From: Microbulbifer elongatus
GTDB taxonomy: Bacteria; Pseudomonadota; Gammaproteobacteria; Pseudomonadales; Cellvibrionaceae
Assembly: GCF_020524885.1 (NCBI RefSeq)
Contig: NZ_JAIVKJ010000001.1
Coordinates: 868,001 to 932,000, forward strand
Direction: 5' to 3'
DNA length: 64,000 bases
Shown here: piece by piece, positions 1-9,013 of the stretch
Layout: every line of letters starts with the position of its first letter
Position numbering within the stretch: the first letter of the stretch is position 1
Made by a program: the position numbers and the translations under genes
The notes under the pieces: model-generated
The model's database searches: none
Seen by the model: only the letters and a program-made list of their open reading frames with translations
Told to the model about the DNA's origin: nothing

Positions 1-971
1 AAATCTGGCTCAAGCGTGAAGACCTCAACCATACCGGCGCTCACAAGGTGAACAATACCGTGGGGCAGGCGCTGCTGGCCAAACACAGTGGCAAGCGCCG
101 GGTTATTGCCGAGACCGGCGCCGGTCAGCACGGTGTCGCCACTGCCACGGTGGCCGCACGCCTTGGCCTGAAATGCGCCGTGTACATGGGTGCGGAAGAC
201 GTTAAGCGCCAGTCGCCCAATGTGTACCGTATGAAGCTACTGGGAGCGGAAGTTATCCCGGTGGAGTCGGGCTCCAAGACCCTGAAAGACGCGATGAATG
301 AAGCCATGCGCGACTGGGTCACCAATGTGGATGATACTTTCTACATCATCGGCACCGTTGCCGGTCCGCACCCGTATCCGCAACTGGTGCGTGATTTCAA
401 CTCTGTCATAGGGCGTGAAGCGCGCCGTCAGAGTCTGGAGCAGTTCGGTCAATTGCCGGATGCACTGGTTGCCTGTGTGGGTGGTGGTTCCAATGCCATT
501 GGCCTGTTCCATCCATTCCTGAGTGATGAATCCGTCAAAATGTACGGCGTGGAAGCCGGTGGTGACGGCGTGGAAACCGGCCGCCATGCGGCACCGCTGA
601 ACGACGGTGTGCCCGGGATACTGCACGGTAACCGTACCTACCTGATGGAAGACGACGATGGCCAGATCATCGAGACCCACTCGGTCTCTGCCGGGCTGGA
701 TTACCCGGGCGTTGGCCCCGAACACGCCTGGTTGCGGGATATTGGCCGGGTGGAATACGTTGCGGCCAATGACGATGAGGCGCTGAATGCCTTCCGCACC
801 CTGACCCGTGCCGAGGGGATTATCCCCGCACTCGAGTCTAGCCACGCGGTGGCCTATGGTCTGAAGCTAGCGGCGACCATGCGGCCGGATCAGAACATCG
901 TGGTGAACCTGTCCGGTCGCGGCGACAAGGATATTTTCACTGTGGCCGCCATCGACGGCATTGAAGTGTAG
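1..971 (+). CDS. trpB: tryptophan synthase beta subunit, 5' end cut by window
   Basis: TrpB condenses indole with L-serine using PLP, the last step of tryptophan synthesis, in an alpha2beta2 complex with TrpA. The frame is already open at base 3, so the gene begins outside the window. The PLP motif HTGAHK is readable at the very start, with the Schiff-base lysine at bases 45-47. Also visible are the glycine-rich phosphate loop GGGSNA and the C-terminal [13 protein letters not shown] codon at 48 lies inside the conserved core and is not the start. trpA follows after 11 nt, so the two are co-transcribed. Identification is secure; only the N-terminal part is missing. Confidence 0.97.
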   Translation, partial: IWLKREDLNHTGAHKVNNTVGQALLAKHSGKRRVIAETGAGQHGVATATVAARLGLKCAVYMGAEDVKRQSPNVYRMKLLGAEVIPVESGSKTLKDAMNEAMRDWVTNVDDTFYIIGTVAGPHPYPQLVRDFNSVIGREARRQSLEQFGQLPDALVACVGGGSNAIGLFHPFLSDESVKMYGVEAGGDGVETGRHAAPLNDGVPGILHGNRTYLMEDDDGQIIETHSVSAGLDYPGVGPEHAWLRDIGRVEYVAANDDEALNAFRTLTRAEGIIPALESSHAVAYGLKLAATMRPDQNIVVNLSGRGDKDIFTVAAIDGIEV

Positions 972-982
972 GGAGTGACACG

Positions 983-1795
983 GTGACCGAAGAACAGAAC
1001 AGAATAGACCGCCGCTTTGCCAAGCTTCGCAGCGAAGGACGCAAGGCGCTGGTGACTTATATCGTCGCCGGAGACGGTGGCTTGGAAAATACCGTGGACC
1101 TGATGCACCAGCTAGTGGCCAGTGGCTCCGACCTGATCGAACTGGGTGTGCCTTTTTCTGACCCTATGGCGGAGGGGCCGGTAATCCAGAAGGGGCATGA
1201 GCGCGCGCTGGAGCACAAATCCTCCCTGCGCAAATGTCTGGCACTGGTGAAAGAGTTTCGCGGCAAAGATGCCGACACGCCAGTGATCCTGATGGGTTAC
1301 GCCAATCCCATCGAAAAGATGGGTGCAGAGGCGTTTGCTGACGGGCTCAAAGAAGCCGGTGCAGATGGTGCGCTCACCGTTGATTTGCCGGCGGAAGAGG
1401 CTGGTCCGCTCAACGAGCTGCTGAATGCGCGCAACCTTCGCAATATCTTCCTGTTGACCCCCACCACCAGTGATCAGCGGATTGCGCAGATTACCGAGCT
1501 GGCCAGTGGCTTTGTCTACTATGTATCCCTGAAAGGCGTAACCGGTGCGGGTCACCTGGACCTGGATTCCGTGCGCGAGAATCTGGCGCGGATTCGCCGC
1601 CATACGGACCTGCCGCTGTGCGTGGGCTTCGGTATCAAGGACGGCGCTTCCGCCAAGGCTGTGAGTGCCGATGGCGATGGCGCCGTGGTGGGCAGTGTGC
1701 TGGTATCCGCTGTGGGCGAGTCCGCCGACGGCGCGGCCGCCAAGGATCGGGTAGGTGCGCTGGTCTCTGAAATGCGCACCGTACTGGATAGCTAA
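983..1795 (+). CDS. trpA: tryptophan synthase alpha subunit
   Basis: TrpA cleaves indole-3-glycerol phosphate to indole and glyceraldehyde-3-phosphate and channels indole to TrpB. At 270 aa it has the usual family length. The start is a GTG with GGGAG about 8 nt upstream. Motif ELGVPFSDPMAEGPVIQ carries the catalytic Glu (Glu49 in Salmonella numbering). The second catalytic residue, normally Asp60 of ADGP, reads Glu here (AEGP). The indole-phosphate loops GYANPI and YYVSLKGVTG are present. It lies 11 nt after trpB. A hairpin at 1821-1858 follows the stop. Confidence 0.97.
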   Translation: MTEEQNRIDRRFAKLRSEGRKALVTYIVAGDGGLENTVDLMHQLVASGSDLIELGVPFSDPMAEGPVIQKGHERALEHKSSLRKCLALVKEFRGKDADTPVILMGYANPIEKMGAEAFADGLKEAGADGALTVDLPAEEAGPLNELLNARNLRNIFLLTPTTSDQRIAQITELASGFVYYVSLKGVTGAGHLDLDSVRENLARIRRHTDLPLCVGFGIKDGASAKAVSADGDGAVVGSVLVSAVGESADGAAAKDRVGALVSEMRTVLDS

Positions 1796-1820
1796 TCGAT
1801 ATTTTGGGCGCGATTGCCCA

Positions 1821-1858
1821 TTGGCCAGAAAGCCCGAATGTGCGGCTTATCTGGCCAA
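1821..1858 (+). terminator. hairpin after trpA, possible terminator
   Basis: A stem of about 14 bp pairs 1821-1834 (TTGGCCAGAAAGCC) with 1844-1858 with a single-nucleotide bulge and a 9-nt loop. It lies 25 nt after the trpA stop. The T-rich tail is poor (GGTTTT about 10 nt later), so termination is likely but may be partial before accD. Confidence 0.5.
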
Positions 1859-2007
1859 GTGCAATGGTTTTGAAAGTGGTTTAATTCGCGGTTTTAGGAT
1901 TGCCGGTCATTTATCCTCGGCCCATAAATCGCAGCTGTCTGGGCTGATGGAGCATCAGGCGGTTACCGAATTCAGCAAGCATCAAGTTATCGGATTTTGG
2001 AAACACA

Positions 2008-2862
2008 ATGAGCTGGTTAGAAAAAATTGTTCCTTCGGTGATTCGTACCGAGCGTCGCGCGGGTGCCAGCAAGGTGCCAGAGGGCGTGTGGAAGAAGTGT
2101 GTAAAGTGCGATTCCACCCTTTACCTGCCGGAGCTGGAGCGCAACCTGGATGTGTGCCCCAAGTGTGAGCACCATTTCCGTATCGGCGCCCGTCGCCGTC
2201 TGGATATGTTCCTGGATACTGAGCACAGGGAAGAGCTGGCGACCGATGTGGAGCCGGTGGATCGCCTGAAGTTCAAGGATGTGAAGAAGTACAAGGATCG
2301 ATTGACCCAGGCTCAGAAGGCGACTGGCGAGAAAGATGCGCTGGTGGCGATGCAGGGTCTTCTGGAAGGCAAGCCGGTAGTGGCCGTGGCCTTTGAATTT
2401 GCGTTCCACGGTGGCTCTATGGGTTATGTGGTGGGTGAGAAATTCACCCGCGCTGCCCAGCGTGCACTGGAAGAGAATATCCCGCTGGTATGTTTTTCGG
2501 CGACCGGTGGCGCGCGGATGCAGGAGGCTCTGATCTCGCTGATGCAGATGGCGAAGACGTCTGCGGTGCTGGAGAAGATGCGTATGGCAGGTGTGCCATA
2601 CATCTCGATCATGACGGATCCGGTATACGGCGGTGTTTCTGCGTCCCTGGCGTTGCTGGGGGATATCAATGCGGCGGAGCCGGGCGCACGCGCCGGTTTT
2701 GCCGGGCCGAATATTATCGAGCAGACCATTCGCCAGAAGCTGCCGAAGGGCTTCCAGCGTGCGGAGTTCCTGCTGGAGCACGGCGCTATCGATATGATCA
2801 TTCCGCGTAAGGATATGCGGAATACGGTTGGCCGCTTGCTGGGTAAGCTAACCAACAACTGA
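2008..2862 (+). CDS. accD: acetyl-CoA carboxylase carboxyltransferase subunit beta
   Basis: AccD forms the carboxyltransferase half of acetyl-CoA carboxylase with AccA and transfers CO2 from carboxy-biotin to acetyl-CoA, the first committed step of fatty-acid synthesis. At 284 aa it has normal length. The N-terminal four-cysteine zinc ribbon is at Cys31, Cys34, Cys50 and Cys53. The crotonase-fold carboxyltransferase domain follows, with the oxyanion-hole region [10 protein letters not shown] and the [10 protein letters not shown] motif. About 210 nt separate it from trpA. A palindromic repeat element lies between its stop and folC. Confidence 0.97.
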   Translation: MSWLEKIVPSVIRTERRAGASKVPEGVWKKCVKCDSTLYLPELERNLDVCPKCEHHFRIGARRRLDMFLDTEHREELATDVEPVDRLKFKDVKKYKDRLTQAQKATGEKDALVAMQGLLEGKPVVAVAFEFAFHGGSMGYVVGEKFTRAAQRALEENIPLVCFSATGGARMQEALISLMQMAKTSAVLEKMRMAGVPYISIMTDPVYGGVSASLALLGDINAAEPGARAGFAGPNIIEQTIRQKLPKGFQRAEFLLEHGAIDMIIPRKDMRNTVGRLLGKLTNN

Positions 2863-2905
2863 ATTAAAAAAGGTGGTCCTGATTCTGATAATGGAGCGGG
2901 ACCGC

Positions 2906-3003
2906 TACCGGGCACAGCTTTGCGAGACACGACGTGAACCCATCCATGGGGTCTCTTCCGCGAGGTCACTCTCGCGGAAGGTCTCGCAAAGCTGCGCCCG
3001 GTA
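2906..3003. repeat. palindromic intergenic element, copy 1
   Basis: The outer arms 2906-2927 and 2982-3003 are inverted repeats matching at 21 of 22 positions. They enclose a 54-nt core that begins CACGACGTGAACCC, carries ATCCATGGGG and then a perfect 9-bp hairpin (2956-2964 with 2971-2979, loop GTCACT). The core entry matches copies 2 and 3 (7.4 and 47.0 kb), while the inner hairpin and the outer arms have different sequences. It fills the accD-folC gap. There is no ORF and no T-tract typical of a terminator. Function unknown. Confidence 0.8.
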
Positions 3004-3099
3004 TCGCTCCCTTCGCTTCTACGCGTCTTCTTCGAATCAGCTTATTCTGGCTGCACTTTCTACTAAAATCTTTTCACCCAAATAAATACCGGTGATCTC

Positions 3100-4383
3100 A
3101 TGCGCGACCTCCAATCCTGGCTCTCTCGCCTGGAACAACTGCACCCCACTGAAATTGAGCTCGGCCTGGACCGCGTCGCTTCGGTAGCGGAGGCCCTCGA
3201 TGTGCTGACCCCCGCGCGACGGGTGATTACCGTGGCGGGGACCAACGGCAAAGGTAGTTGTGTGCGCACCATGGAGGCTCTGCTGTGTGCGGGGGACCAT
3301 TCGGTGGGTGCGTACAGTTCTCCTCATTTGCTGCGCTTTAATGAGCGTATCCGGATAGACGGGCAGGAGGTGGGTGATGCGCAGCTGATTGCGGCGTTTG
3401 AGGCGGTGGAGCAGGCGCGGGGTGAGACAAGCCTGACCTATTTTGAATTCACCACGCTCGCGGCTTTCTGGTTGTTCAAGCAGGCGGATGTGGAGTTCGC
3501 ATTGCTAGAGGTCGGCCTTGGTGGGCGGCTGGATGCGGTCAATATTATCGATCCGGATATTGCGATCATCACCAGCGTGGCGGTGGACCACGAGGCCTGG
3601 TTGGGCAGTGACCGGGAGGTGATCGGGCGTGAGAAGGCGGGGATTTTGCGTGCGGGCAAGACGTTTGTGTGTGCGGATCCATGGCCACCGGCTTCTGTAA
3701 TCGATGTGTCCGGCAAGCTGGGGTGTGACAGTTATTTTATTGATCGTCAGTTTTCTCTTATCAGCGGTGAGAGCAATAGCGAGTACCGCCTAGCGGCTGA
3801 GCCAGAGCTGGTTATCGGGTTGCCGGAGTTGCACTTGCCGCCGGCCAGTGTCGCGGCGGCAATCACCGCACTGGCGCTCGCCGGGGAGCTGCCGGGGGCG
3901 GATAAGGTTTGCGCGACGCTGGAGAGTCTGCAGATGCCTGGGCGCTGTCAGCCTCTGGTCTGGAAAGGGCGCGATCTGGTGCTGGATGTTGGTCACAACC
4001 CGGCGGCGGCGAAGTATCTGGCGGACTGGTTGGAAAGCCATCCAGTGGCGGGGCGCACGCTGGCACTGGTAGCGGTCATGGCGGACAAGGATCTCGATGG
4101 GCTGGTGGCCCCGCTGAAATCTTCCATTGATCACTGGCATCCGGCGCTGCTGCCGGACAATCCCCGTGCGGCGGGGGCGGAGCAGCTTCTGGGAGAGTTG
4201 AGGGCGGCGGGTGTGTCTGCGGAGCAGATTTCTGAGCCTTGCATGCCGGTAACGGCGCAGCTGGAGCGGGCTGTAGGCCAATTAGAAGACGGAGACAGGT
4301 TGCTTGTCTTCGGTTCTTTCTTTACCGTTGCAGAGGTACTCCAGCTTACAAGAGAGCAACAAGATGGCCAGGCGGGACAGTGA
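3100..4383 (+). CDS. folC: bifunctional folylpolyglutamate synthase / dihydrofolate synthase
   Basis: FolC adds L-glutamate to dihydropteroate and then extends the polyglutamate tail of folates, using ATP. At 427 aa it has the normal length of a Mur-ligase-family enzyme. The P-loop GTNGKGS is at residues 47-53. The central Mur-ligase core includes LLEVGLGGRLDAVN, and the C-terminal domain contains VLDVGHNPAA. The start is ATG with a weak GGTGA site. Its last 20 nt overlap the start of the SPOR-protein gene. The order accD-folC-SPOR-cvpA-purF is conserved in gammaproteobacteria. Confidence 0.96.
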   Translation: MRDLQSWLSRLEQLHPTEIELGLDRVASVAEALDVLTPARRVITVAGTNGKGSCVRTMEALLCAGDHSVGAYSSPHLLRFNERIRIDGQEVGDAQLIAAFEAVEQARGETSLTYFEFTTLAAFWLFKQADVEFALLEVGLGGRLDAVNIIDPDIAIITSVAVDHEAWLGSDREVIGREKAGILRAGKTFVCADPWPPASVIDVSGKLGCDSYFIDRQFSLISGESNSEYRLAAEPELVIGLPELHLPPASVAAAITALALAGELPGADKVCATLESLQMPGRCQPLVWKGRDLVLDVGHNPAAAKYLADWLESHPVAGRTLALVAVMADKDLDGLVAPLKSSIDHWHPALLPDNPRAAGAEQLLGELRAAGVSAEQISEPCMPVTAQLERAVGQLEDGDRLLVFGSFFTVAEVLQLTREQQDGQAGQ

Positions 4384-5101
4384 CTCCCCTAATAACCGGT
4401 CCCAGAACAATTCGCACGGCTCGCGCCGGCTGAACGATGGGGTCAAGCAGCGTATCGTGGGCGCACTGGTACTGGCTGCTCTGGCGGTGATTTTCCTGCC
4501 GTCCCTGTTTGACCGTGAGGGCGCGCGCTATATCGACGTGACCAGCCAGATCCCGCCCCCTCCGGATATCAAGCCTATCGCTATTGCTGAGCCCCAGCCG
4601 GTGGAGGACGTAGAACCCGCACCACCGGTAGATCAGGTGTTCCAGCCTGAGTTTGTGGAGCAGAAGGCTCCCGCGCCGGATCCGGAGTCTGTGTCCCTTG
4701 AGCAGCCGAGACCGGAAGAAGCTAAACCCAAAGAAGCCAGTCCCAAAGTGGTTGCCGCTGCGTCGAAGCCTGGTAGTGAACTCCAGCAGAAGCAAAATGC
4801 TGAGGTGGACCAGCAGGTGCAGCTGCCCGCCGAAGAGACTCAGCTGGACGACAACGGACTGCCCGAGGGCTGGGTGGTGCAGGTTGGGGCCTACAAGGAG
4901 CCTGCTAGTGCCGAGCGTATGCGCAGCAAGCTGATGGATGCGGGTTTCCGGGCGTATACTCGCGCGGTGGAAACCTCCAAGGGTCGCTTGGTTCGGGTGT
5001 TTGTCGGTCCCAAGCTGAGTCGGGTGGATGCTCAGTCAGACAAGCAGAAGCTGGACAGGCTGCTGAAAACGGAAACTCTGATCCTGCGTTATCGGGCGTG
5101 A
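4364..5101 (+). CDS. dedD: SPOR-domain cell-division protein, DedD-like
   Basis: This is an inner-membrane protein with a periplasmic SPOR domain, which in this family binds denuded septal peptidoglycan. Starting at ATG 4364 (GAGAG upstream, 20-nt overlap with folC) gives 245 aa. A cytoplasmic basic segment is followed by one membrane helix at about residues 28-46, a long Pro/Glu/Lys-rich periplasmic linker (about 50-165), and a C-terminal SPOR domain that begins at WVVQVGAYKEPASAE. An upstream in-frame ATG at 4304 lies within folC and would put 20 hydrophilic residues in front; I reject it. Position between folC and cvpA fits dedD. Confidence 0.88.
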   Translation: MARRDSDSPNNRSQNNSHGSRRLNDGVKQRIVGALVLAALAVIFLPSLFDREGARYIDVTSQIPPPPDIKPIAIAEPQPVEDVEPAPPVDQVFQPEFVEQKAPAPDPESVSLEQPRPEEAKPKEASPKVVAAASKPGSELQQKQNAEVDQQVQLPAEETQLDDNGLPEGWVVQVGAYKEPASAERMRSKLMDAGFRAYTRAVETSKGRLVRVFVGPKLSRVDAQSDKQKLDRLLKTETLILRYRA

Positions 5102-5242
5102 TACCACGCCCGCTGCAGCCAGCCTACCATAGGATCCTTTTGCCGGGATTGAACAGGATTTGGTGAACTGCTTCACGGGCTCCGGTCGGTAAGTTAGAAT
5201 GCGCGCTCTTCGCGGCAGCCGCCGCGTAGCAGGTAGGGTTGG

Positions 5243-5740
5243 ATGAACTGGGCTGACTGGACCATTCTGGCTATCGTGGCCATTTCCACGCTGATCGGCT
5301 TGAGCCGAGGCTTCGTGCGCGAAGTCCTGTCGCTGCTCACCTGGGTGGCGGCATTCGTAGTGGCGATGATGTTTCGCGACCAGCTGGCGCCACTGCTCTC
5401 TAACCTTGTCGATACACCTTCACTGCAGGCCATCGCCGCCTTTGCCATCCTGTTTATCTTCACCCTGCTGGCCGGAGCTGGCCTGAATATGACTCTGTCT
5501 GCGTTCGTGGAGGCCACTGGCCTTTCCGGTACGGACCGTGTTCTGGGGATGGTGTTCGGATTGTTTCGTGGCTGCATCATTGTGATGGCGCTGCTGATCT
5601 TCGCCCCGGCGCTGGCGCCGGTGAATGAAGATAGCTGGTGGCGGGAATCGACGCTGATACCGCATTTTCTCGAATTTGAAGATCGCGCGCGCGAAGCGGC
5701 TGGCGCGATCAAGGACTTCTTCGCAGGGCAAATTGAATGA
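5243..5740 (+). CDS. cvpA: CvpA family colicin V production / membrane protein
   Basis: This is a 165-aa inner-membrane protein with four predicted hydrophobic segments, beginning MNWADWTILAIVAIST with the family pattern RGFVREVLSLLTW. CvpA is needed for colicin V export in E. coli and has been linked to envelope stress tolerance; its molecular role is unsettled. The start ATG has AGGTAGGGTTGG upstream. It sits directly before purF, the classical cvpA-purF pairing. The preceding 140 nt hold a small GC hairpin and no ORF. Confidence 0.93.
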   Translation: MNWADWTILAIVAISTLIGLSRGFVREVLSLLTWVAAFVVAMMFRDQLAPLLSNLVDTPSLQAIAAFAILFIFTLLAGAGLNMTLSAFVEATGLSGTDRVLGMVFGLFRGCIIVMALLIFAPALAPVNEDSWWRESTLIPHFLEFEDRAREAAGAIKDFFAGQIE

Positions 5741-5808
5741 TCGTTGGGCCGCTGGAAGCGGCGCTGGATCACCGTGACCATTTCGAAATGACTGGGGTTA
5801 TCTGAAGT

Positions 5809-7293
5809 ATGTGTGGCATCGTTGGAATCGTCGGTAAGAGTGACGTTAATCTGCAGTTGTACGACGCGCTCACCCTGTTACAGCACCGGGGCCAGGACGC
5901 TGCCGGCATCGTCACCTGTGATGGTGATCGCCTGAATCAGCAGAAGGCCAACGGCCTCGTGCGTGACGTGTTCCGCGCACGCCATATGCAGCGTCTGACG
6001 GGCAACTTTGGCATCGGCCATGTGCGCTATCCCACCGCCGGCAGCTCCGGCCCCGCACTGGCCCAACCGTTTTACGTCAACTCCCCCTACGGCATTGCCA
6101 TGGCCCACAATGGCAACCTCACCAATGTCGATGAGGTGAAAGAACAGATCTTCCAGCAGGACCTGCGCCACATCAACACCGACTCCGATTCCGAAGTCCT
6201 GCTCAACGTATTTGCCCACGAGTTGCACAAGCAGCACAAGCTCCAGCCCAAAGCCGAAGACATCTTCACTGCCATGCGCGCGGTGCACAAACGTGTGCGC
6301 GGTGGTTACGCCTGTGTGGCGATGATTGTTGGCTACGGTGTGGTTGCCTTCCGCGACCCCAACGGTATTCGCCCGCTGGTCTACGGCAAGCGCGAGACCG
6401 ACAAGGGCACCGAATACATGGTGGCTTCAGAATCCGTTGCTCTCGACGTTCTCGGTTACACCCTGGTGCGCGATGTGGCGCCGGGTGAGTGTATCTATAT
6501 CGAGCTCGACGGCACCGTGCACTCCGAACAGTGCGCCGAAGACCCGCAACTGCGCCCGTGCATTTTCGAACACGTGTACTTTGCCCGTCCGGACTCCATC
6601 ATGGACGGCGTTTCCGTGCACAAGGCGCGCCTGCGTCAGGGCGAGCACCTCGCGGAAAAAATCCTGCGCGAGCGCCCGGACCACGATATCGATGTGGTGA
6701 TTCCAATCCCGGATTCCTCCCGCTCCGCGGGTCAGATGGTGGCGCACCGCCTGGGCGTAAAATTCCGTGAAGGTATGGTGAAGAACCGTTATATCGGCCG
6801 TACCTTCATCATGCCGGGTCAGAAACAACGTAAAAAATCGGTTCGCCAGAAGCTGAACCCGATTGAGCTGGAGTTCCGCGGCAAGAATGTATTGCTGGTG
6901 GACGACTCCATCGTGCGCGGTACTACCTGTAAGCAGATCATCCAGATGGCGCGCGAGGCGGGAGCGGCGAAGGTGTATTTTGCTTCGGCTGCACCGGCCG
7001 TTAAGTATCCGAACGTTTACGGTATCGATATGCCATCGGCTACCGAGCTGGTTGCCCACAACCGCACCACCGAAGAGGTGTGTGAGGAGATCGGTGCGGA
7101 CTGGCTGATTTATCAGGATCTCGATGAGCTGATTGTTTCCTCTGCCGACGGTAACAGCGAGATCAAGGCATTTGATTGCGCAGTATTCGATGGCAAGTAC
7201 ATCACTGGTGATGTGACTCAGGAATATCTGGATAGCCTGCACGCTGCTCGCAATGACAGCGCGAAAGGGAAGGGCAACGAAAGTTCCTTGTAA
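5809..7293 (+). CDS. purF: amidophosphoribosyltransferase
   Basis: PurF catalyses the first committed step of purine synthesis, making 5-phosphoribosylamine from PRPP and glutamine. At 494 aa it is near the family norm. It begins MCGIVGIVG, so after Met removal Cys is the N-terminal nucleophile of the class II glutaminase domain. The C-terminal phosphoribosyltransferase domain carries the PRPP loop [13 protein letters not shown]. It follows cvpA by 68 nt. A good intrinsic terminator lies about 30 nt after its stop. Confidence 0.98.
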   Translation: MCGIVGIVGKSDVNLQLYDALTLLQHRGQDAAGIVTCDGDRLNQQKANGLVRDVFRARHMQRLTGNFGIGHVRYPTAGSSGPALAQPFYVNSPYGIAMAHNGNLTNVDEVKEQIFQQDLRHINTDSDSEVLLNVFAHELHKQHKLQPKAEDIFTAMRAVHKRVRGGYACVAMIVGYGVVAFRDPNGIRPLVYGKRETDKGTEYMVASESVALDVLGYTLVRDVAPGECIYIELDGTVHSEQCAEDPQLRPCIFEHVYFARPDSIMDGVSVHKARLRQGEHLAEKILRERPDHDIDVVIPIPDSSRSAGQMVAHRLGVKFREGMVKNRYIGRTFIMPGQKQRKKSVRQKLNPIELEFRGKNVLLVDDSIVRGTTCKQIIQMAREAGAAKVYFASAAPAVKYPNVYGIDMPSATELVAHNRTTEEVCEEIGADWLIYQDLDELIVSSADGNSEIKAFDCAVFDGKYITGDVTQEYLDSLHAARNDSAKGKGNESSL

Positions 7294-7322
7294 TTACTCC
7301 CTCTAGTTGCTTTTATCAAACG

Positions 7323-7357
7323 CTACGGCCCGCCAATAGGTGGGCCGTAGTGCTTTT
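7323..7357 (+). terminator. rho-independent terminator of purF
   Basis: A perfect 9-bp stem (CTACGGCCC at 7323-7331 with GGGCCGTAG at 7342-7350) is followed by TGCTTTT. It stands about 30 nt beyond the purF stop in the sense orientation. Confidence 0.85.
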
Positions 7358-7377
7358 GGTGGATGCTAAGGCGCTGA

Positions 7378-7474
7378 TACCAATTGTTGTTTGCGAGACC
7401 GTCTGCGGCCAGGACGGCCGCAGCCGAGCCCCCATGGATGGGTTTACGGCGTGTCTCGCAAACAACAATTGGTA
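7378..7474. repeat. palindromic intergenic element, copy 2
   Basis: Outer arms 7378-7398 and 7454-7474 are a perfect 21-bp inverted repeat. The 55-nt core between them (7399-7453) is, in reverse complement, identical at 54 of 55 positions to the core of copy 3 at 47037-47091. An inner perfect 8-bp hairpin pairs 7403-7410 with 7416-7423. The outer arms share no sequence with the arms of copies 1 or 3 apart from the final GAGA. It lies downstream of the purF terminator. Confidence 0.85.
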
Positions 7475-7494
7475 GCGGCGCTGCCACCAATCTA

Positions 7495-7529
7495 ACTACG
7501 TAGCTCCATCTTGTTTTGAGCTACGTAGT
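7495..7529. repeat. 11-bp inverted repeat between purF and metZ
   Basis: ACTACGTAGCT at 7495-7505 is repeated as its exact reverse complement at 7519-7529, with a 13-nt spacer. The arms are themselves near-palindromic (CTACGTAG). It lies between two palindromic elements, so it may be part of that mosaic, or an operator or hairpin upstream of metZ. No function can be read from the sequence. Confidence 0.55.
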
Positions 7530-7556
7530 GCATTTCTGGGCGGTGGAGCGCCGGGT

Positions 7557-7638
7557 ATCCATTTTCAGAACCGCCATAAATACATCCCTGTAGGCTGCGT
7601 CGGCGACGTCCCTGTCGCCGACGCTTCTGAAAATGGAT
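7557..7638. repeat. palindromic intergenic element, variant copy 4
   Basis: Arms 7557-7570 and 7625-7638 are a perfect 14-bp inverted repeat that extends imperfectly for about 6 nt more. The 54-nt core contains ACATCCCTGTAGGCT and then a perfect 11-bp hairpin (7597-7607 with 7614-7624, loop GTCCCT). Architecture and core length equal those of copies 1-3, and the motif CATCC-x-TG-xx-GG is shared (CATCCATGGGG in the others). It is therefore probably a diverged member of the same family. Confidence 0.7.
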
Positions 7639-7763
7639 TCCCGTCACTCCGCCTTCAATTCTGGCTTTATTGCTTCGTAGCTTTCGTTATTCGCTCTGCT
7701 CCAGCTGCTTTCATGGGTTAAGATTACCGGTTCCACTTATCTGTAACCCGGGACGGTTAACCC

Positions 7764-8948
7764 ATGTTTGAAGACGACGGATACGCACTGGAAACTCTGG
7801 CGGTACGTGCAGGCCAGAGCCGGTCGGCGGAGGGCGAGCACTCCGAGTCCATCTACGCCACCTCCAGTTACGTCTTTCCCTCCGCGGCTGAGGCCGCCGC
7901 GCGTTTCTCCGGGGACTCTCCCGGCAACGTCTACTCGCGCTACACCAACCCGACTGTGCGCACCTTTGAAGAGCGTATTGCCGCAATGGAAGGTGGGGAG
8001 GCTGCGGTGGCGACCTCCAGTGGTATGGCGGCGATTCTGAGCCTGTGTATGGCGCTGCTGAAAAGCGGTGACAAGGTAATTTGCTCGCGCAGTGTATTCG
8101 GCACCACCACCGCACTGTTTACCCGTTACATGATCAAGTTCGGTGTCAAAGTTACGTTCGTTGATCTGACGGATTTCCAGGCCTGGCAAGATGCGCTGGA
8201 TGGCGATACCAAACTGCTGTTTATGGAGACACCGTCCAACCCCCTGTGTGAAGTCGCGGATATCCGCGCTATGGCAGATCTCGCGCATAGTGCCGGTGCC
8301 CAGCTTGTCGTCGACAACTGCTTTTGTACGCCGGCACTACAGCGTCCGCTGGAACTGGGCGCGGATATTGTTGTGCACTCTGCCACCAAGTTCCTGGACG
8401 GCCAGGGCCGTTGCCTGGGCGGTGTGGTTGTCGGGAAAAGGGAAGTGATGGATGAAGTTGTCATCTTCCTGCGCACCTGTGGGCCCAGCATGAGCCCGTT
8501 TAACGCCTGGGTTTTCCTGAAAGGGCTGGAGACACTCAAGCTGCGCATGCAGGCGCACTGCACCAGCGCGCTGGATGTGGCCTGGTGGTTGAAGGAGCAG
8601 CCACAGGTGGACAAGGTCAATTACGTCGGCTTGCCCAGCCACCCCAACCACCAGCTGGCGGCGGAACAGCAATCTGCGTTCGGTGCCGTGTTCAGTTTTA
8701 CCGTGAAAGGTGGGCGTGAGGCGGCGTGGAAAGTGATCGATGCGTGCAAAATTTTCTCGGTGACCGCCAACCTTGGCGATGCGAAAAGTACCATCGTCCA
8801 TCCGGCAACCACCACCCACGGGCGTCTGAGTGATGAAGACAAGGAAAAGGCGGGTATTACCGAAAACCTGATCCGGGTTTCCGTGGGCCTGGAGAATGTG
8901 GAGGATTTGAAGGCCGATCTCGCACGTGGCTTGTCGTCACTCGTATAA
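7764..8948 (+). CDS. metZ: O-succinylhomoserine sulfhydrylase
   Basis: MetZ makes homocysteine directly from O-succinylhomoserine and sulfide in methionine synthesis. It is a PLP enzyme of the Cys/Met metabolism family (394 aa, normal). Visible motifs are the phosphate-binding SSGMAAI, the PLP-stacking region, and the Schiff-base lysine in HSATKFLDGQGR (about Lys209). The C-terminal ENLIRVSVGLENVEDL is typical. The purF-metZ order is common in pseudomonads and relatives. It is probably transcribed on its own, because a terminator and three palindromes separate it from purF. Confidence 0.95.
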   Translation: MFEDDGYALETLAVRAGQSRSAEGEHSESIYATSSYVFPSAAEAAARFSGDSPGNVYSRYTNPTVRTFEERIAAMEGGEAAVATSSGMAAILSLCMALLKSGDKVICSRSVFGTTTALFTRYMIKFGVKVTFVDLTDFQAWQDALDGDTKLLFMETPSNPLCEVADIRAMADLAHSAGAQLVVDNCFCTPALQRPLELGADIVVHSATKFLDGQGRCLGGVVVGKREVMDEVVIFLRTCGPSMSPFNAWVFLKGLETLKLRMQAHCTSALDVAWWLKEQPQVDKVNYVGLPSHPNHQLAAEQQSAFGAVFSFTVKGGREAAWKVIDACKIFSVTANLGDAKSTIVHPATTTHGRLSDEDKEKAGITENLIRVSVGLENVEDLKADLARGLSSLV

Positions 8949-9013
8949 AACCGTCACAATGGCGTGAAATGTGACATGATGAATGGCTCCGCTCAGTGCG
9001 GGGCCTATCATTA

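Noticed and set aside
1755..2168. 137-codon plus-strand frame between trpA and accD
   Set aside because: It overlaps both trpA and accD in another frame, has no ribosome site and no protein-like composition; a shadow frame over the intergenic hairpin.
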